Shown here piece after piece: positions 11,550-22,054 of a stretch of DNA of 64,000 nucleotides (its first letter is position 1; every line of letters begins with the position of its first letter). Where the stretch lies: NCBI RefSeq assembly GCF_001693485.1, contig NZ_MAXC01000001.1:62001-126000 (forward strand). Direction: 5' to 3'. The stretch comes from Bradyrhizobium sp. LMTR 3 (GTDB taxonomy: Bacteria; Pseudomonadota; Alphaproteobacteria; Rhizobiales; Xanthobacteraceae). A model generated the notes under the pieces. The model saw only the letters and a program-made list of their open reading frames with translations. It had not been told where the DNA came from and did no database searches. The translations under genes and the position numbers were made by a program.

Positions 11550-12986
11550 TCACTTATCGGGCTTGCCTTCCCCACCGACAGTGGCGATGCGCACCATGTT
11601 GGTGGTGCCGGGGATGCGAAGCGGCACGCCGGCGACGATGATCACGCGCTGGCCTGCATTGGCGAAGCCGTCACGAAACGCGATCGAGCCGGCGCGGTCG
11701 ACCATGTCGTCCTGGTCGTGCGCATCTTCCGCCACCACGCAATGCACGCCCCAGACGACCGACAATTTGCGGCCGGTCGCAAGGTTCGGCGTGATCGCCA
11801 CCACCGGCAGCTTCGGCCGCTCGCGCGCCACGCGGATCGCCGTGGAGCCCGACGAGGTCCAGCAGATGATCGCCGACAATTCCAGCGTCTCGGCGATCTG
11901 CCGCGCGGCGTCGGCGATGGCGTCGCCGACCGTATTCTCCGGTTCGGCCCGCTGCGCCGACAGCACCGAGCGATAGGTCGGATCGCGCTCCACCTCTTCG
12001 CCGATGCGATTCATGGTCGAAACCGCTTCGATCGGGAATTTGCCGGCGGCGGACTCCGCCGACAGCATGATGGCGTCGGCACCTTCATAGACCGCGGTCG
12101 CTACGTCGGAGACTTCGGCGCGCGTCGGCACCGGCGCCTGGATCATCGATTCCAGCATCTGGGTTGCGATCACCACCGGTTTGCCGGCGCGGCGCGCCAT
12201 CCGCGTCATCTGTTTCTGCAGGCTCGGCACCCGCTCCAGCGGCAGCTCGACGCCGAGGTCGCCGCGCGCCACCATCAGCGCGTCGGAAGCATCGATGATT
12301 TCGGCGAGCCGGTCGATCGCCTGCGGCTTTTCGATCTTGGCCATGACAGCGGCGCGGCCGCGGATCATCCGCTTGGCTTCATGGACGTCCTCGGCGCGCT
12401 GCACGAAGGAGAGCGCGATCCAGTCGACACCGGTCACCAGGGCTGCTTCGAGATCGGCCCGATCCTTCGGCGTCATCGCCGACACAGGCAGGTCGGTATC
12501 GGGCAGGCTGACGCCCTTGCGGTCCGACATCTTGCCGCCGATCACCACGCGCGTTACCGCGCGTTCGGACGAGGTTTCCTCGGCGATCAGGCGCACTTTG
12601 CCGTCGTCGAGCAGCAGCGCATGGCCCGGCCGAAGTGCGGCGAGGATTTCCGGATGCGGCAACTGCACGCGGTTGTTGTCTCCCGGCGCTTTGTCGGAAT
12701 CGAGTACAAAGCTCTGGCCGTTCTTCAACTGGGTCGAACCTTCGGTGAACGCGCCAAGCCGCAGCTTCGGTCCCTGCAGGTCGACGAGAATGCCGATCGG
12801 ACGGCCGTAGCTGCTCTCGACATTGCGGATGGTATTGACCAACTCGCGCATCTTGTCGTGCGGTGTGTGGCTCATGTTGATGCGGAATACGTCCGCACCC
12901 GCCTCGAACAGCTTCCGGATCATCGCGCTGTCGGACGATGCCGGGCCGAGGGTCGCGAGAATCTTGATGCGACGGAGCCGTCTCAT
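11550..12986 (-). CDS. pyk: Pyruvate kinase
   Basis: Final ATP-forming step of glycolysis, phosphoenolpyruvate plus ADP to pyruvate. The protein opens with MRRLRRIKILATLGPASSD, the usual pyruvate kinase N-terminus. It carries FRINMSH, LVDLQGPKLR, the catalytic-lysine region AVMAKIEKPQ and the signature DALMVARGDLGVELP. The ATG at 12986 gives 478 residues; the frame stays open upstream to 13139, but that stretch is the overlapping neighbour's coding sequence. The start overlaps the stop of the upstream DUF1036 gene (ATGA, 12983-12986), so the two are translationally coupled. Confidence 0.96.
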   Translation of the reverse strand: MRRLRRIKILATLGPASSDSAMIRKLFEAGADVFRINMSHTPHDKMRELVNTIRNVESSYGRPIGILVDLQGPKLRLGAFTEGSTQLKNGQSFVLDSDKAPGDNNRVQLPHPEILAALRPGHALLLDDGKVRLIAEETSSERAVTRVVIGGKMSDRKGVSLPDTDLPVSAMTPKDRADLEAALVTGVDWIALSFVQRAEDVHEAKRMIRGRAAVMAKIEKPQAIDRLAEIIDASDALMVARGDLGVELPLERVPSLQKQMTRMARRAGKPVVIATQMLESMIQAPVPTRAEVSDVATAVYEGADAIMLSAESAAGKFPIEAVSTMNRIGEEVERDPTYRSVLSAQRAEPENTVGDAIADAARQIAETLELSAIICWTSSGSTAIRVARERPKLPVVAITPNLATGRKLSVVWGVHCVVAEDAHDQDDMVDRAGSIAFRDGFANAGQRVIIVAGVPLRIPGTTNMVRIATVGGEGKPDK

Positions 12987-13561
12987 TGCTTGGGCGCCGG
13001 GGCTGGCGGCAGACCCGGTCCGCCCGGCGGATTGGACAGGCCGGGAACCCCGCCGGGGCCCCCCGGTCCCATTGTTCCTGGAATTCCCGGCACGCGCTGC
13101 GCGGGCTGCTCGTTGGCTTCTGTCAATTGCACGGTCCACGCTCGCTGTTCGCCTGTATCGACCTCGAAGAACCCGGTGCGGTCATAGCCGCGCGCCAGGC
13201 AGTTCTCGGTACCCTTGATGGTGAATTCCTTATCACGCGAACACATGAAGGCCTGCCCCGACCATTCGCCGCCACGGTCATAGTCGAGCGCGTAGATGTA
13301 ATAGTAGCGCGCAACAAGAGTTCCGCGCAGCAGTGTCTCGCAACTGCGTGACGACACGTTCCACCACCCTTCAGTGGTCCAGCCCTCGGCATCCTTGTAG
13401 CCCAGCGCGATGCCGACCCGGCTGGACGTGTTGTTGCAGAGCCGGAAATCGGCCGCCGCTGGACTGCTCCACAGACACGCCACCGCAAGCAGCGGCGCAA
13501 GGCCGGCGGCGGTCACGCGAGCGGGGAGGGGAGACAAGCAGCGCGAATATTTTCCGATCAT
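12983..13561 (-). CDS. DUF1036 secreted/periplasmic protein with collagen-like C-terminal tail
   Basis: A 192-residue protein of unknown function. A signal peptide covers about residues 1-37 (hydrophobic VTAAGLAPLLAVACL, cleavage near SPAAA-DF). The DUF1036 domain follows (FRLCNNTSSRVGIALGYKD through YDRTGFFEVDTG), with four or more cysteines compatible with disulfides. The last 40 residues are a Gly/Pro-rich run of GxP-like triplets (VPGIPGTMGPGGPGGVPG and on) ending PAPAPKQ. It overlaps pyk by 4 bases. The domain family is common beside pyk in rhizobia, so the linkage is conserved, but no mechanism is known to me. Confidence 0.85.
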   Translation of the reverse strand: MIGKYSRCLSPLPARVTAAGLAPLLAVACLWSSPAAADFRLCNNTSSRVGIALGYKDAEGWTTEGWWNVSSRSCETLLRGTLVARYYYIYALDYDRGGEWSGQAFMCSRDKEFTIKGTENCLARGYDRTGFFEVDTGEQRAWTVQLTEANEQPAQRVPGIPGTMGPGGPGGVPGLSNPPGGPGLPPAPAPKQ

Positions 13562-13760
13562 GCGGCGAAGCTATATCAAATCATTTACGATTTCGCGTGA
13601 CCTGGCGGGGCCTGTCAACGGCCGGGAACGCCTTTCCCGCGCTATGGGAAACCGGGACTCCCTTGTGAGATCGCCAATTTGCGCGCAGATATGGCAAAAT
13701 CTGTGACAATTGCCACCTGATACCAATATGCTCGGCACATGTGATGCGGGATCCAAGGCC

Positions 13761-14063
<303 letters not shown>

Positions 14064-14087
14064 GTTCAACATACACGTAGTGAGTTC

Positions 14088-14212
14088 GTCATTCCGGGAT
14101 GGTGCGCTAGCACCAGACCTCAGATGCGCAACCGCGCATCGGGGAATCTCGAGATTCTCAGGTGCGCAATTGCGCACCATAGCTCGATGCTTCGCATCGC
14201 CCCGGAATGACA
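14088..14212. repeat. Palindromic intergenic element, family A copy 2
   Basis: It matches the 11416-11541 element block for block: CGTCATTCCGGGATGGTGCG, ACCAGACCTCAGATGCGCA, CGCATCGGGGAATCTCGAG, a middle GGTGCGCAATTGCGCACC dyad, and a TCGATGC..CGCATCGCCCCGGAATGACA end. The two copies bracket the pyk-DUF1036-DUF1244 block. It may serve as a transcript end for DUF1244. Confidence 0.8.
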
Positions 14213-14301
14213 GCGTGCCCCCTTCTCCTGTGGGCGCGCTGTGGATGAGCGCGATGCTGCCTTGACGCAAGGCCCCCCGATCTTGAGGGTCATCCGCACA
14301 A

Positions 14302-14331
14302 AAGCGCCGTGCGGTAACGCGTGCGGCGCTT
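14302..14331 (+). other. GC-rich hairpin in the 5' region of the DUF2312 gene
   Basis: AAGCGCCG (14302-14309) pairs with CGGCGCTT (14324-14331) around a 14-base loop, 41 bases before the DUF2312 start. There is no T-run after it, so it is unlikely to be a classical terminator. It could be a leader structure or part of a promoter. The surrounding 14213-14372 holds no gene I can support. Confidence 0.3.
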
Positions 14332-14372
14332 GATCTTCGAGCATCACAATCAGTTCCACTCAGGAGTACCCG

Positions 14373-14645
14373 ATGGCCACCTCCGCCGCCGCCGTCCAGG
14401 ACGAGCCCGCGACAAGATTCGCCAAAGACCAGCTCAAGGCCATCATCGAGCGCATCGAGCGTCTGGAAGAAGAGAAGAAGACGATCTCCGACGACATCCG
14501 TGACGTCTATGCCGAAGCCAAGGGCAACGGCTTCGACACCAAGGCGCTGCGCACCATCGTGCGGATGCGCAAGCAGGATGCCAACGAGCGCGCCGAGCAG
14601 GAAACCATTTTGGAAACCTACATGCAGGCGCTCGGGATGCTGTGA
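14373..14645 (+). CDS. DUF2312 family protein, GapR-like nucleoid protein
   Basis: A 90-residue protein with a disordered N-terminus ([16 protein letters not shown]) and then a coiled-coil helix ([20 protein letters not shown]) followed by [20 protein letters not shown] and IVRMRKQD. This is DUF2312, the family of Caulobacter GapR, a chromosome-associated protein that recognises overtwisted, AT-rich DNA ahead of replication and transcription. The ATG at 14373 follows an AGGAG at 14361-14365. The basic helix ending RTIVRMRK is the expected DNA-contacting part. Function is assigned from family only. Confidence 0.88.
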   Translation: MATSAAAVQDEPATRFAKDQLKAIIERIERLEEEKKTISDDIRDVYAEAKGNGFDTKALRTIVRMRKQDANERAEQETILETYMQALGML

Positions 14646-14704
14646 CGTTTCCGTCGTCCTGGCCAAGCGAACCAACGGGTCCGGCCCTCGGCCGGCCCGA
14701 TGAC

Positions 14705-14830
14705 AGGCTCCGTGAGCGCGAGCCGGGCCCCATAACCACAAATGGTAACGTTGTGCAAAGCTGGGGCCACAGCCGGCTCTAACGCGCACGCTCGTGGTTA
14801 TGGGTCCTCGCGTTCGCGAGGACGACGGCG
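14705..14830. repeat. Two-armed palindromic element, family B copy 2
   Basis: The left arm contains GGGCCCCATAACCACAA and the right arm TGGTTATGGGTCCTCGCG with the hairpin GTCCTCGCG/CGCGAGGAC (14804-14823). In between, TTGTGCAAAG is shared with the copy at 55537-55666. It lies between the convergent DUF2312 gene and the DUF882 gene. Confidence 0.7.
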
Positions 14831-14849
14831 AATTTTGCGGAAAGGGCGC

Positions 14850-16493
14850 CTAGCGCAGCGCGGCGGTGCGCAGCACGAACGACTGCGTCGGCAGTTGTGC
14901 GGTTGCCGATCCTGTGAAGCGATCGCAGGTCATGCCCATCATCGGATCTTCCGAGAACGTCATGGAGACCGCGGCCTGCGGCTTGACGAAGTGGGCGCGC
15001 ATCTGGGTCATCTCGGTGTCGCCGAGCACGGTCGTCGACATCGCGCTGCTGGCGCTCGGCGCCAGCATCACCACCCGCATCCAGATATTGTTGCCCTGCG
15101 CGGCGGCAAGGCGGGTCGACGTGGAGACCACGCTGTCCTGACCCTGGGTGCCTTTGGCGACAACGGTGTTGATCTCGGTCGCTGCGGCGCCGGAGTTGCG
15201 CGCCGGGCGGGCAGGGCGCGGGATAGCCGCGGACGCGGCGACGACGTTGGAGCGATCGACCGGCGAAGAAGCGGCCGGCGCATAGGCCATTGCCTTGGCG
15301 AACGCGTCGCTGACGCTGGCGGTCGGCTGCGGATCGGTGGCGGCGGCGAGCGCCTGGCGGGCGCGGAGGGCCGCGACCTGCGCCGGGGTCGCCTGGTTCG
15401 CCGCGGTCGGTACGTCGTCCCAGAAGCCGCGGGAATTGATGATATCGGCCGGCGTTTGCGGCCTCGGCTCGGCCTTGTCGGCGGACGCCTGCGCAACCTG
15501 TTTGGTCTCAGGCTTGTTTGTCTCAGGCTTGGGCTCGGCTCGAGCTTTGGGCGCCGACACGAGCTGGGCGTCGGCCGACGCGAGCTGGATCGTCGCACCG
15601 ACCGGCTTTGCGCGCGGGGTCGGGACCGGTTCGGCGGATTTCACAGCAGCCACACTGGTCGGTGCGGGCTTCTCGTTCTTGACGGGGGCGCCGCCGCCCT
15701 CGTCATCCTCTTCAGTCGACTTGCCGCCCCTGAACAGCGCCGCGAACAGGTTCGGCATCTTGATGGTCGCGGCACTATCGCCATTGCCACGGCGTTCGAT
15801 GTCGGCGCGGGCCAGTTCATAGCCCTTCATCGGACCGCCATTGGACGGCAGGTGCACCGTGCGTCCGTCCGGGAATACCCTGGCAAGCTGATCGTGGGTC
15901 ATGCGCGGCCAGTGACGAACGCTGCCGGTATCGAGGTGGACGAAAGGCGATCCGGAGGTCGGGTAGAAGCCGACGCCGCCACGCTGCAAGCGGAGGCCGG
16001 CGGCGCGGATCTGCTCCAGCGGCACGTCCGGGATGTAGAAGTCCATGGCGTGGCCGAGCATGTGCTGGCTGAAGCGCGCCACGCCGGAGGAACGGCGGCG
16101 GAGCATGGAGTTGGTGGCGGGGGAGCGATAGGCGGAGATGATCTGGATCGGCTTCTTGCCGTCGACGTCGCGGTAGACTTCCCAGATGATATCGAACAGG
16201 TGCCGATCCATCGTGGTGGAGTCCTGGCTGCGCCAGTCGCGAAGGAAGTGATTGAGCTTCTTCAGCGCCTCTTCGTCGTAGCGCCCGTCGCGCTTGAAGG
16301 TGACGGTGAGATCTTCGCCGGAATGGGTATGGTGGAAGGAGAGGGTGCGGGTTTCGTTCAGCGCCGTCGCATCATGCACCGTGCCGGCGCCGGCCAGCAG
16401 CAAAAGCGACGTCAAGCCGATCCGACATCCGGCCTTTGGCAGAGCAAGCGGATTGAATTGGCGCGCGAAACCAGCCAGCACGTATGAGCCCAC
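14850..16493 (-). CDS. DUF882 (M15-like) exported peptidase-family protein
   Basis: A 547-residue probable periplasmic murein-active protein. A signal sequence (hydrophobic IGLTSLLLLAGAGTV, about residues 25-40) precedes the DUF882/peptidase M15_2 domain (about 50-210). That domain holds IISAYRSPATN, SQHMLGHAMDFYIP and SPFVHLDTG, which supply the His/Asp/His zinc set typical of D-Ala-D-Ala endopeptidase relatives. The second half is a long Ala/Pro/Lys-rich linker and a C-terminal segment I do not recognise. The start is a GTG at 16493 without an obvious ribosome-binding site. It lies downstream of an L,D-transpeptidase gene on the same strand, so both fit peptidoglycan remodelling. Confidence 0.8.
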   Translation of the reverse strand: MGSYVLAGFARQFNPLALPKAGCRIGLTSLLLLAGAGTVHDATALNETRTLSFHHTHSGEDLTVTFKRDGRYDEEALKKLNHFLRDWRSQDSTTMDRHLFDIIWEVYRDVDGKKPIQIISAYRSPATNSMLRRRSSGVARFSQHMLGHAMDFYIPDVPLEQIRAAGLRLQRGGVGFYPTSGSPFVHLDTGSVRHWPRMTHDQLARVFPDGRTVHLPSNGGPMKGYELARADIERRGNGDSAATIKMPNLFAALFRGGKSTEEDDEGGGAPVKNEKPAPTSVAAVKSAEPVPTPRAKPVGATIQLASADAQLVSAPKARAEPKPETNKPETKQVAQASADKAEPRPQTPADIINSRGFWDDVPTAANQATPAQVAALRARQALAAATDPQPTASVSDAFAKAMAYAPAASSPVDRSNVVAASAAIPRPARPARNSGAAATEINTVVAKGTQGQDSVVSTSTRLAAAQGNNIWMRVVMLAPSASSAMSTTVLGDTEMTQMRAHFVKPQAAVSMTFSEDPMMGMTCDRFTGSATAQLPTQSFVLRTAALR

Positions 16494-16678
16494 CCAGTCG
16501 ACGAGCGTTCACGGTGTTTCTTTTGCAGACCCCCAGCAAAAGACGATGAACGCTTTCTTAAAGCAGGAGGGTTAACCGAGGTTTACCGTCCTGCCCCCAA
16601 GCAAGCCTTAACCTAACGCGTTGACTGTGGCGAAAACGTGCCCGGTGCCGAATCCGGATGGATGGTGGTTAACGTAAA

Positions 16679-16703
16679 CAATCTCTCCGGTGGGGAGAGA
16701 TTG
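16679..16703 (-). terminator. Hairpin between the L,D-transpeptidase and DUF882 genes
   Basis: CAATCTCTCC (16679-16688) and GGAGAGATTG (16694-16703) form a perfect 10-base stem with a 5-base loop. Read on the minus strand it lies about 46 bases after the transpeptidase stop and is followed by a short TTTA, so it is a plausible but weak rho-independent terminator. The rest of 16494-16748 shows no gene. Confidence 0.5.
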
Positions 16704-16748
16704 TTGATTTTGTTCGGAAATTCTACGCTCGGGCAGTGGTGCTCCGGA

Positions 16749-18908
16749 TTACCGGGTGAACCGCGGTTGCGGCCGGCGACCGATCGGGGCCGGCGGCGTC
16801 ATGGGCGACGGACCGCCGAACAGGCGCTCGAAGAATGACGGGCCGGAGGAGAAGGTGTTGTCGCTGGCGAAGTTGACGCCGGCCGGCAGGCTCGAGCCGG
16901 CCGGCCGCGAATAGCTCGGCTGCGCATGGGCAACCATGGCCTCCAAGTCCCTGCTGCGGCCGTTCCTGAGCAGGGCGATCATCGTGGCGTCGCGGCCATA
17001 GACGTCCTTGCGGAGCTGCAGCTTGCCGGCATCGTCCACGAAAGCCGTCTGGTAGGTGATGTTGACCGGGATCGGCGTCGGGAATTTCAGGTCGATCTCG
17101 CTGCGGCCGTACATGCTGCGGATCTTTTCCGGCGTGTAGCGCTCGTTCGGCATCACGATATTGAGCAGGGTCGAGGCGTATTGATCCGGATTCTGCACCC
17201 GCATGCAGCCATGGCTGAAGGCGCGTTCTTCCTTCGCGAACAGATGCTTGTCCGGTGTGTCGTGCTGATAGACCAGGAACTTGTTCGGGAAGTTGAAGCG
17301 GATGCGGCCGAGCGCATTCGCTTCACCGGGCGGCTGCGAAATGTGGATGCTGCCGTCGCGGCGGCGCTCGAGCCTCAAGCCCATGCGATCCAGCACGGTC
17401 GGATCCTGCTGCAGGGCAGGCAGATATTCGTTGTAGATGATCGACGGCGGTACGTTCCAGGTCGGATTGACGGTGATGAACTTCATCGTTTCCGTCAGCA
17501 TCGGCGTGGCGTGTTTGCCCGGCTTTCCGGTCACGACCCTCGTTGTCCAGACCGGGGCCCCGTTCTGCATCACCTTCAGTGTGAAGTCGGGCACATTGAG
17601 AATGACATAGGCGTTGCCGAGCGAGGCTGCGCCGAGTTGGCGCGGCAGCCAGCGCAAGCGCTCCAGATTGACGAGGACGGTATCGATCTGCCGGTCGCGC
17701 TTCGGGCTGTTGATCGCCTTCACCGTGCGGTCGTCGAGCACGCCGGTCGGCTTGAGATCGGCGCTCTCCTGGAATTTGCGCACGGCGGCAGCAACCTTGG
17801 CGTCGTAATGCGTGCCGTCGGGATTTTCGGTGACGCCGAGCTTGGCGCGCAATTGCGGCACGCGCGGGTCTTCCGGCGCGACCTCACCCTGCTTCTTGGT
17901 GGCCGCCTTGTACGCCAGCGCGGGACCCTCGGCGATGTGGATCATCGGTCCGTCGCCCTGGCCGCGCAGCTCGGCGAGCTTGGCCTTCAGATCCTTGTAG
18001 AGCTTGTGCGGCGGGTTGTAGCCGTCGAGCGCCGCCGAAGCGTCCTTGGCGGTCGAGATGTTGGCAAGCACTTCGGCCGGATCGGTCGGGTGCTCGGGGT
18101 AGAGGATGTCGCCAGCGACCTGCGACCAGTGCATCCGGCCGCTCTGGGCCTGTCGCGCATAGTCGAGCATGCTCGCGGTCAGTTTCAGTTCGGCTTCGGC
18201 GAGCTGGTCCGGCGAGGTCGCGGCGGCAAAATCAGGTACCGGATAGTCGGCAGGATTGAGGCCCTCGGCGGCGGCGTCTTTCAGGCGGGCGATCACGCCC
18301 TTGCCGCTGTCGGTCAATTTGCCGGCTTGCGTCCATTGCGGCGCATAGTCCCGCGCCGAGTAGAACTTCTCGACGGCAGCGCGCTCGTTCTTGCGGTCGA
18401 AATCGCGCAGCGATTTGGCGCCGAGCATGTCGCGCAACCGGTCGGCGACCGGTTGGTCGGCCGGTGCGACGGTGCTGACCTTCACCGGCTCCTTGGCCGG
18501 TTCGGGGGCGGGCGCGGTGGCTGTCGCAGCCGGAGGCGTGGTCGTGGCGGCGTCGCTCGGCTTGGCCGCCGGCGCGGTGACGTTCTCCGTCGGCTTGATA
18601 TCTGTCTTGATATCCGTCTTGGGTTCAGCCGCCTTCGGGGTCGTCCCCGGTTCGGCCGGCTTCGCTGTGGTCTTGGCCGCATCGGGCACCGCGCCGGTCG
18701 AGTCCATCTTGAAATCGCCGATGGTGGGAGGCGGAACGTTAGCCGGCTCGGGACGGGGAACTGCTGCGTCGATCGCGAGTTCGGCAGCACTGGCGCGCGG
18801 CGTATCCGACGGAGCCGCCAGTGCTGAGGTCGCTGATACCGTGAGGAAGGTTGCCGCGACGGCCATCAGCACGCGGTCAAATCCTGCACGATTCGAACAG
18901 TCACGCAT
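16749..18908 (-). CDS. L,D-transpeptidase (YcbB/LdtD-like) with peptidoglycan-binding domain
   Basis: A 719-residue exported enzyme expected to form 3-3 crosslinks in peptidoglycan. In order: a signal peptide (VLMAVAATFLTVSATSALA), a long Pro/Ala/Thr/Lys-rich linker to about residue 150, a scaffold region with YAPQWTQAGKLTDSGKGVI, a peptidoglycan-binding repeat (AAVRKFQESADLKPTGVLDD), and the YkuD catalytic domain with SHGCMRV, nucleophile about C568. The capping subdomain between WNVPPSII and the catalytic motif fits the YcbB group. The ATG at 18908 follows AAGGGGGTG, which decides it over an upstream ATG at 18959. It shares its strand with the response regulator upstream but is 359 bases away. 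Confidence 0.88.
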   Translation of the reverse strand: MRDCSNRAGFDRVLMAVAATFLTVSATSALAAPSDTPRASAAELAIDAAVPRPEPANVPPPTIGDFKMDSTGAVPDAAKTTAKPAEPGTTPKAAEPKTDIKTDIKPTENVTAPAAKPSDAATTTPPAATATAPAPEPAKEPVKVSTVAPADQPVADRLRDMLGAKSLRDFDRKNERAAVEKFYSARDYAPQWTQAGKLTDSGKGVIARLKDAAAEGLNPADYPVPDFAAATSPDQLAEAELKLTASMLDYARQAQSGRMHWSQVAGDILYPEHPTDPAEVLANISTAKDASAALDGYNPPHKLYKDLKAKLAELRGQGDGPMIHIAEGPALAYKAATKKQGEVAPEDPRVPQLRAKLGVTENPDGTHYDAKVAAAVRKFQESADLKPTGVLDDRTVKAINSPKRDRQIDTVLVNLERLRWLPRQLGAASLGNAYVILNVPDFTLKVMQNGAPVWTTRVVTGKPGKHATPMLTETMKFITVNPTWNVPPSIIYNEYLPALQQDPTVLDRMGLRLERRRDGSIHISQPPGEANALGRIRFNFPNKFLVYQHDTPDKHLFAKEERAFSHGCMRVQNPDQYASTLLNIVMPNERYTPEKIRSMYGRSEIDLKFPTPIPVNITYQTAFVDDAGKLQLRKDVYGRDATMIALLRNGRSRDLEAMVAHAQPSYSRPAGSSLPAGVNFASDNTFSSGPSFFERLFGGPSPMTPPAPIGRRPQPRFTR

Positions 18909-19267
18909 CGTCACACCCCCTTGGGCGAAACTGCCCCGGCATGGAACAGTCGTTGGCATCGTTCATAGCTTGCGCGGGAAAGCGCCGGCCTCGATTGGTT
19001 TTTCAGTCGTACGCCTGCACGCCATGATTCAACGCAGACGATACATGTGCCCCTTTCATGCAGCCAGCGCCATGCGGGACAACTCACGACAAACTGACCT
19101 CAAACTACCCGTTTGCATTCGGATCTCGCGGTTTTGCCACGCTCCCCACCTTTTGTCTGTCACCGCCAAGCCACGGTTCAAAAGCTTCCGAACGACCGAT
19201 GTCCTTGGTTTGCCACGATCTTTGCCACGCGGGCGCCGTAATCGCGTAAGCACCCGTTGCTCGCGTC
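18909..19267. other. Intergenic region upstream of the L,D-transpeptidase gene
   Basis: About 360 bases between the response regulator stop and the transpeptidase start. I see no gene or strong palindrome. Two TGGCAAA words lie on the minus strand near 19215-19230, but their spacing does not make a sigma54 promoter. The transpeptidase promoter should lie here. Confidence 0.4.
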
Positions 19268-20767
<1,500 letters not shown>

Positions 20768-20869
20768 GGCTCTCCCCGCACGCTACTGTATTGTACCGAA
20801 TCGGGGCAAATTTCGCCGATGCCGATTAACGTTCTCTTAAACGTTGAAAACGGCGTTGTTGAGAAGCGG

Positions 20870-21514
20870 CTAGACGCTGAGGTGTGGCCACACTTCGAGC
20901 GCGCCGCGATAGCACATGTCGAGAGCCACATAGAGTATGATGGCGAGGCCGACATAGGCGATCCAGCGGTGCTTCTCCAGCAGGCGCGCGATGAAGTTGG
21001 CGGCAAGCCCCATCAGCGCGATGGAGAGCGCCAATCCGAAAACCAGAATCATCGGATGCTCGCGCGCTGCGCCCGCGACGGCGAGCACGTTATCGAGCGA
21101 CATCGAGACGTCGGCGAGCGTGATCTGCCAGACGGCCTGGCCAAGCGTTTTTTGATGACGTCCAGCGGCGGACGCGTCGATCGTGCTTGCGGCTGAGAGA
21201 CTCTGCAATTTCGGTTCATCATGATGCGACGTACGCAACTCGCGCCACATCTTCCAGCACACCCAAAGCAGCAGAACGCCGCCGGCGAGCAGCAGTCCGA
21301 TGATTTGCAGCAACTGGACCGTTACGGAGGCGAAGCCGATGCGCAGGGCGGTGGCGGCCAATATGCCGATCACAATTGCCTTCCTGCGCTGGCCCTCGGG
21401 GAGACCCGCGGCCGCAAGTCCGATGACGATCGCATTATCGCCGGCGAGCACCAGGTCGATCATGATGACCTGGAAGAGCGCTGTCAGGTGTTGCGAGGAG
21501 ATTAATTCCAGCAT
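20870..21514 (-). CDS. TerC/YjbE family integral membrane protein
   Basis: A 214-residue protein with about six transmembrane helices. It carries the TerC-family repeats DLVLAGDNAIVIGLA (N-terminal half) and ADVSMSLDNVLAVAGAA (C-terminal half), whose conserved Asp/Asn residues lie in the membrane. Family members are linked to manganese or other metal export and tellurite resistance. The YjbE-type length and a His-containing central loop (RTSHHDEPK) fit. The frame opens with GTG at 21523, but ATG at 21514 has GGAG eight bases upstream and is preferred. It appears monocistronic. Confidence 0.85.
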   Translation of the reverse strand: MLELISSQHLTALFQVIMIDLVLAGDNAIVIGLAAAGLPEGQRRKAIVIGILAATALRIGFASVTVQLLQIIGLLLAGGVLLLWVCWKMWRELRTSHHDEPKLQSLSAASTIDASAAGRHQKTLGQAVWQITLADVSMSLDNVLAVAGAAREHPMILVFGLALSIALMGLAANFIARLLEKHRWIAYVGLAIILYVALDMCYRGALEVWPHLSV

Positions 21515-21634
21515 GCGGGCCACTCCGTTGAAGTGTCCAATCCGACATCGCAGTTCGCGTGAACTGCCAGAGGGGCCCGGGCTTGGACGTGCGCAAAAAA
21601 GGACGCAGTCAGACTGCGGATAGATTCGTTGCCG

Positions 21635-21976
21635 TTACTCAGGTTGATCCGGGAGGGTGAAGAGCCTGACCATCTGGTCCGGCTCGATCAGAACGGAGAT
21701 GACGACGCCGATGAACGTCAGGCTTCCGGCGAGGTCGAACCACATGATGCGGAATCGGTCGCGCCGGCAGATCAGCGCGAAGCCGGCCGTCAAGGCGGCA
21801 ACGCCGAAGAGCAGCGTGACGATCGCGGGCGCCAGCGCATCCGCCGGCACCACGTTCCGGATTCCCACGGTCGCAATCAGCGCCACGAGCAGGATGCCGG
21901 CGAACAACTCCTTGCCGCGAGCCGCAGGGGAGCGGGCGGTCGTTTCAACAATCTGACTGCGGTCCAAGAAGGCCAT
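21635..21976 (-). CDS. Small membrane protein of unknown function
   Basis: A 113-residue protein with three predicted membrane segments (LFAGILLVALIATVGI, ALAPAIVTLLFGVAALTAGF, LAGSLTFIGVVISVLI) and a basic loop (CRRDRFRIMW) between the second and third. I recognise no family. It is divergent from the XRE regulator gene at 22055, with a palindrome in the 78-base shared region, so it may be a target of that regulator. The start is the ATG at 21976. Confidence 0.6.
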   Translation of the reverse strand: MAFLDRSQIVETTARSPAARGKELFAGILLVALIATVGIRNVVPADALAPAIVTLLFGVAALTAGFALICRRDRFRIMWFDLAGSLTFIGVVISVLIEPDQMVRLFTLPDQPE

Positions 21977-22004
21977 CGGATTCTTATTCGCGAGCTAAGA
22001 TTGT

Positions 22005-22024
22005 GGTAGGGAACATTACCTACC
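22005..22024. promoter_or_regulatory. Inverted repeat between divergent genes, candidate XRE operator
   Basis: GGTAGG (22005-22010) and CCTACC (22019-22024) are separated by 8 bases, in the 78-base gap between the small membrane protein gene and the XRE gene. Autoregulation and control of the divergent gene are inferred from position. Confidence 0.4.
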
Positions 22025-22054
22025 CGGTCATTCATTCCAGATAGTTTAGTAATC

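Noticed and set aside
11535..13187. A 550-codon plus-strand open frame
   Set aside because: It is antisense to pyruvate kinase, with biased His/Arg/Asp composition, so it is a shadow frame.
16926..18827. A 633-codon plus-strand open frame
   Set aside because: It is antisense to the L,D-transpeptidase, with Arg/Gly/Val-rich composition and no recognisable motif.
19200..19240. Sigma54 promoter upstream of the L,D-transpeptidase gene
   Set aside because: Two TGGCAAA words are present, but the GG-to-GC spacing is 11, not 10, bases and the -12 element is wrong.
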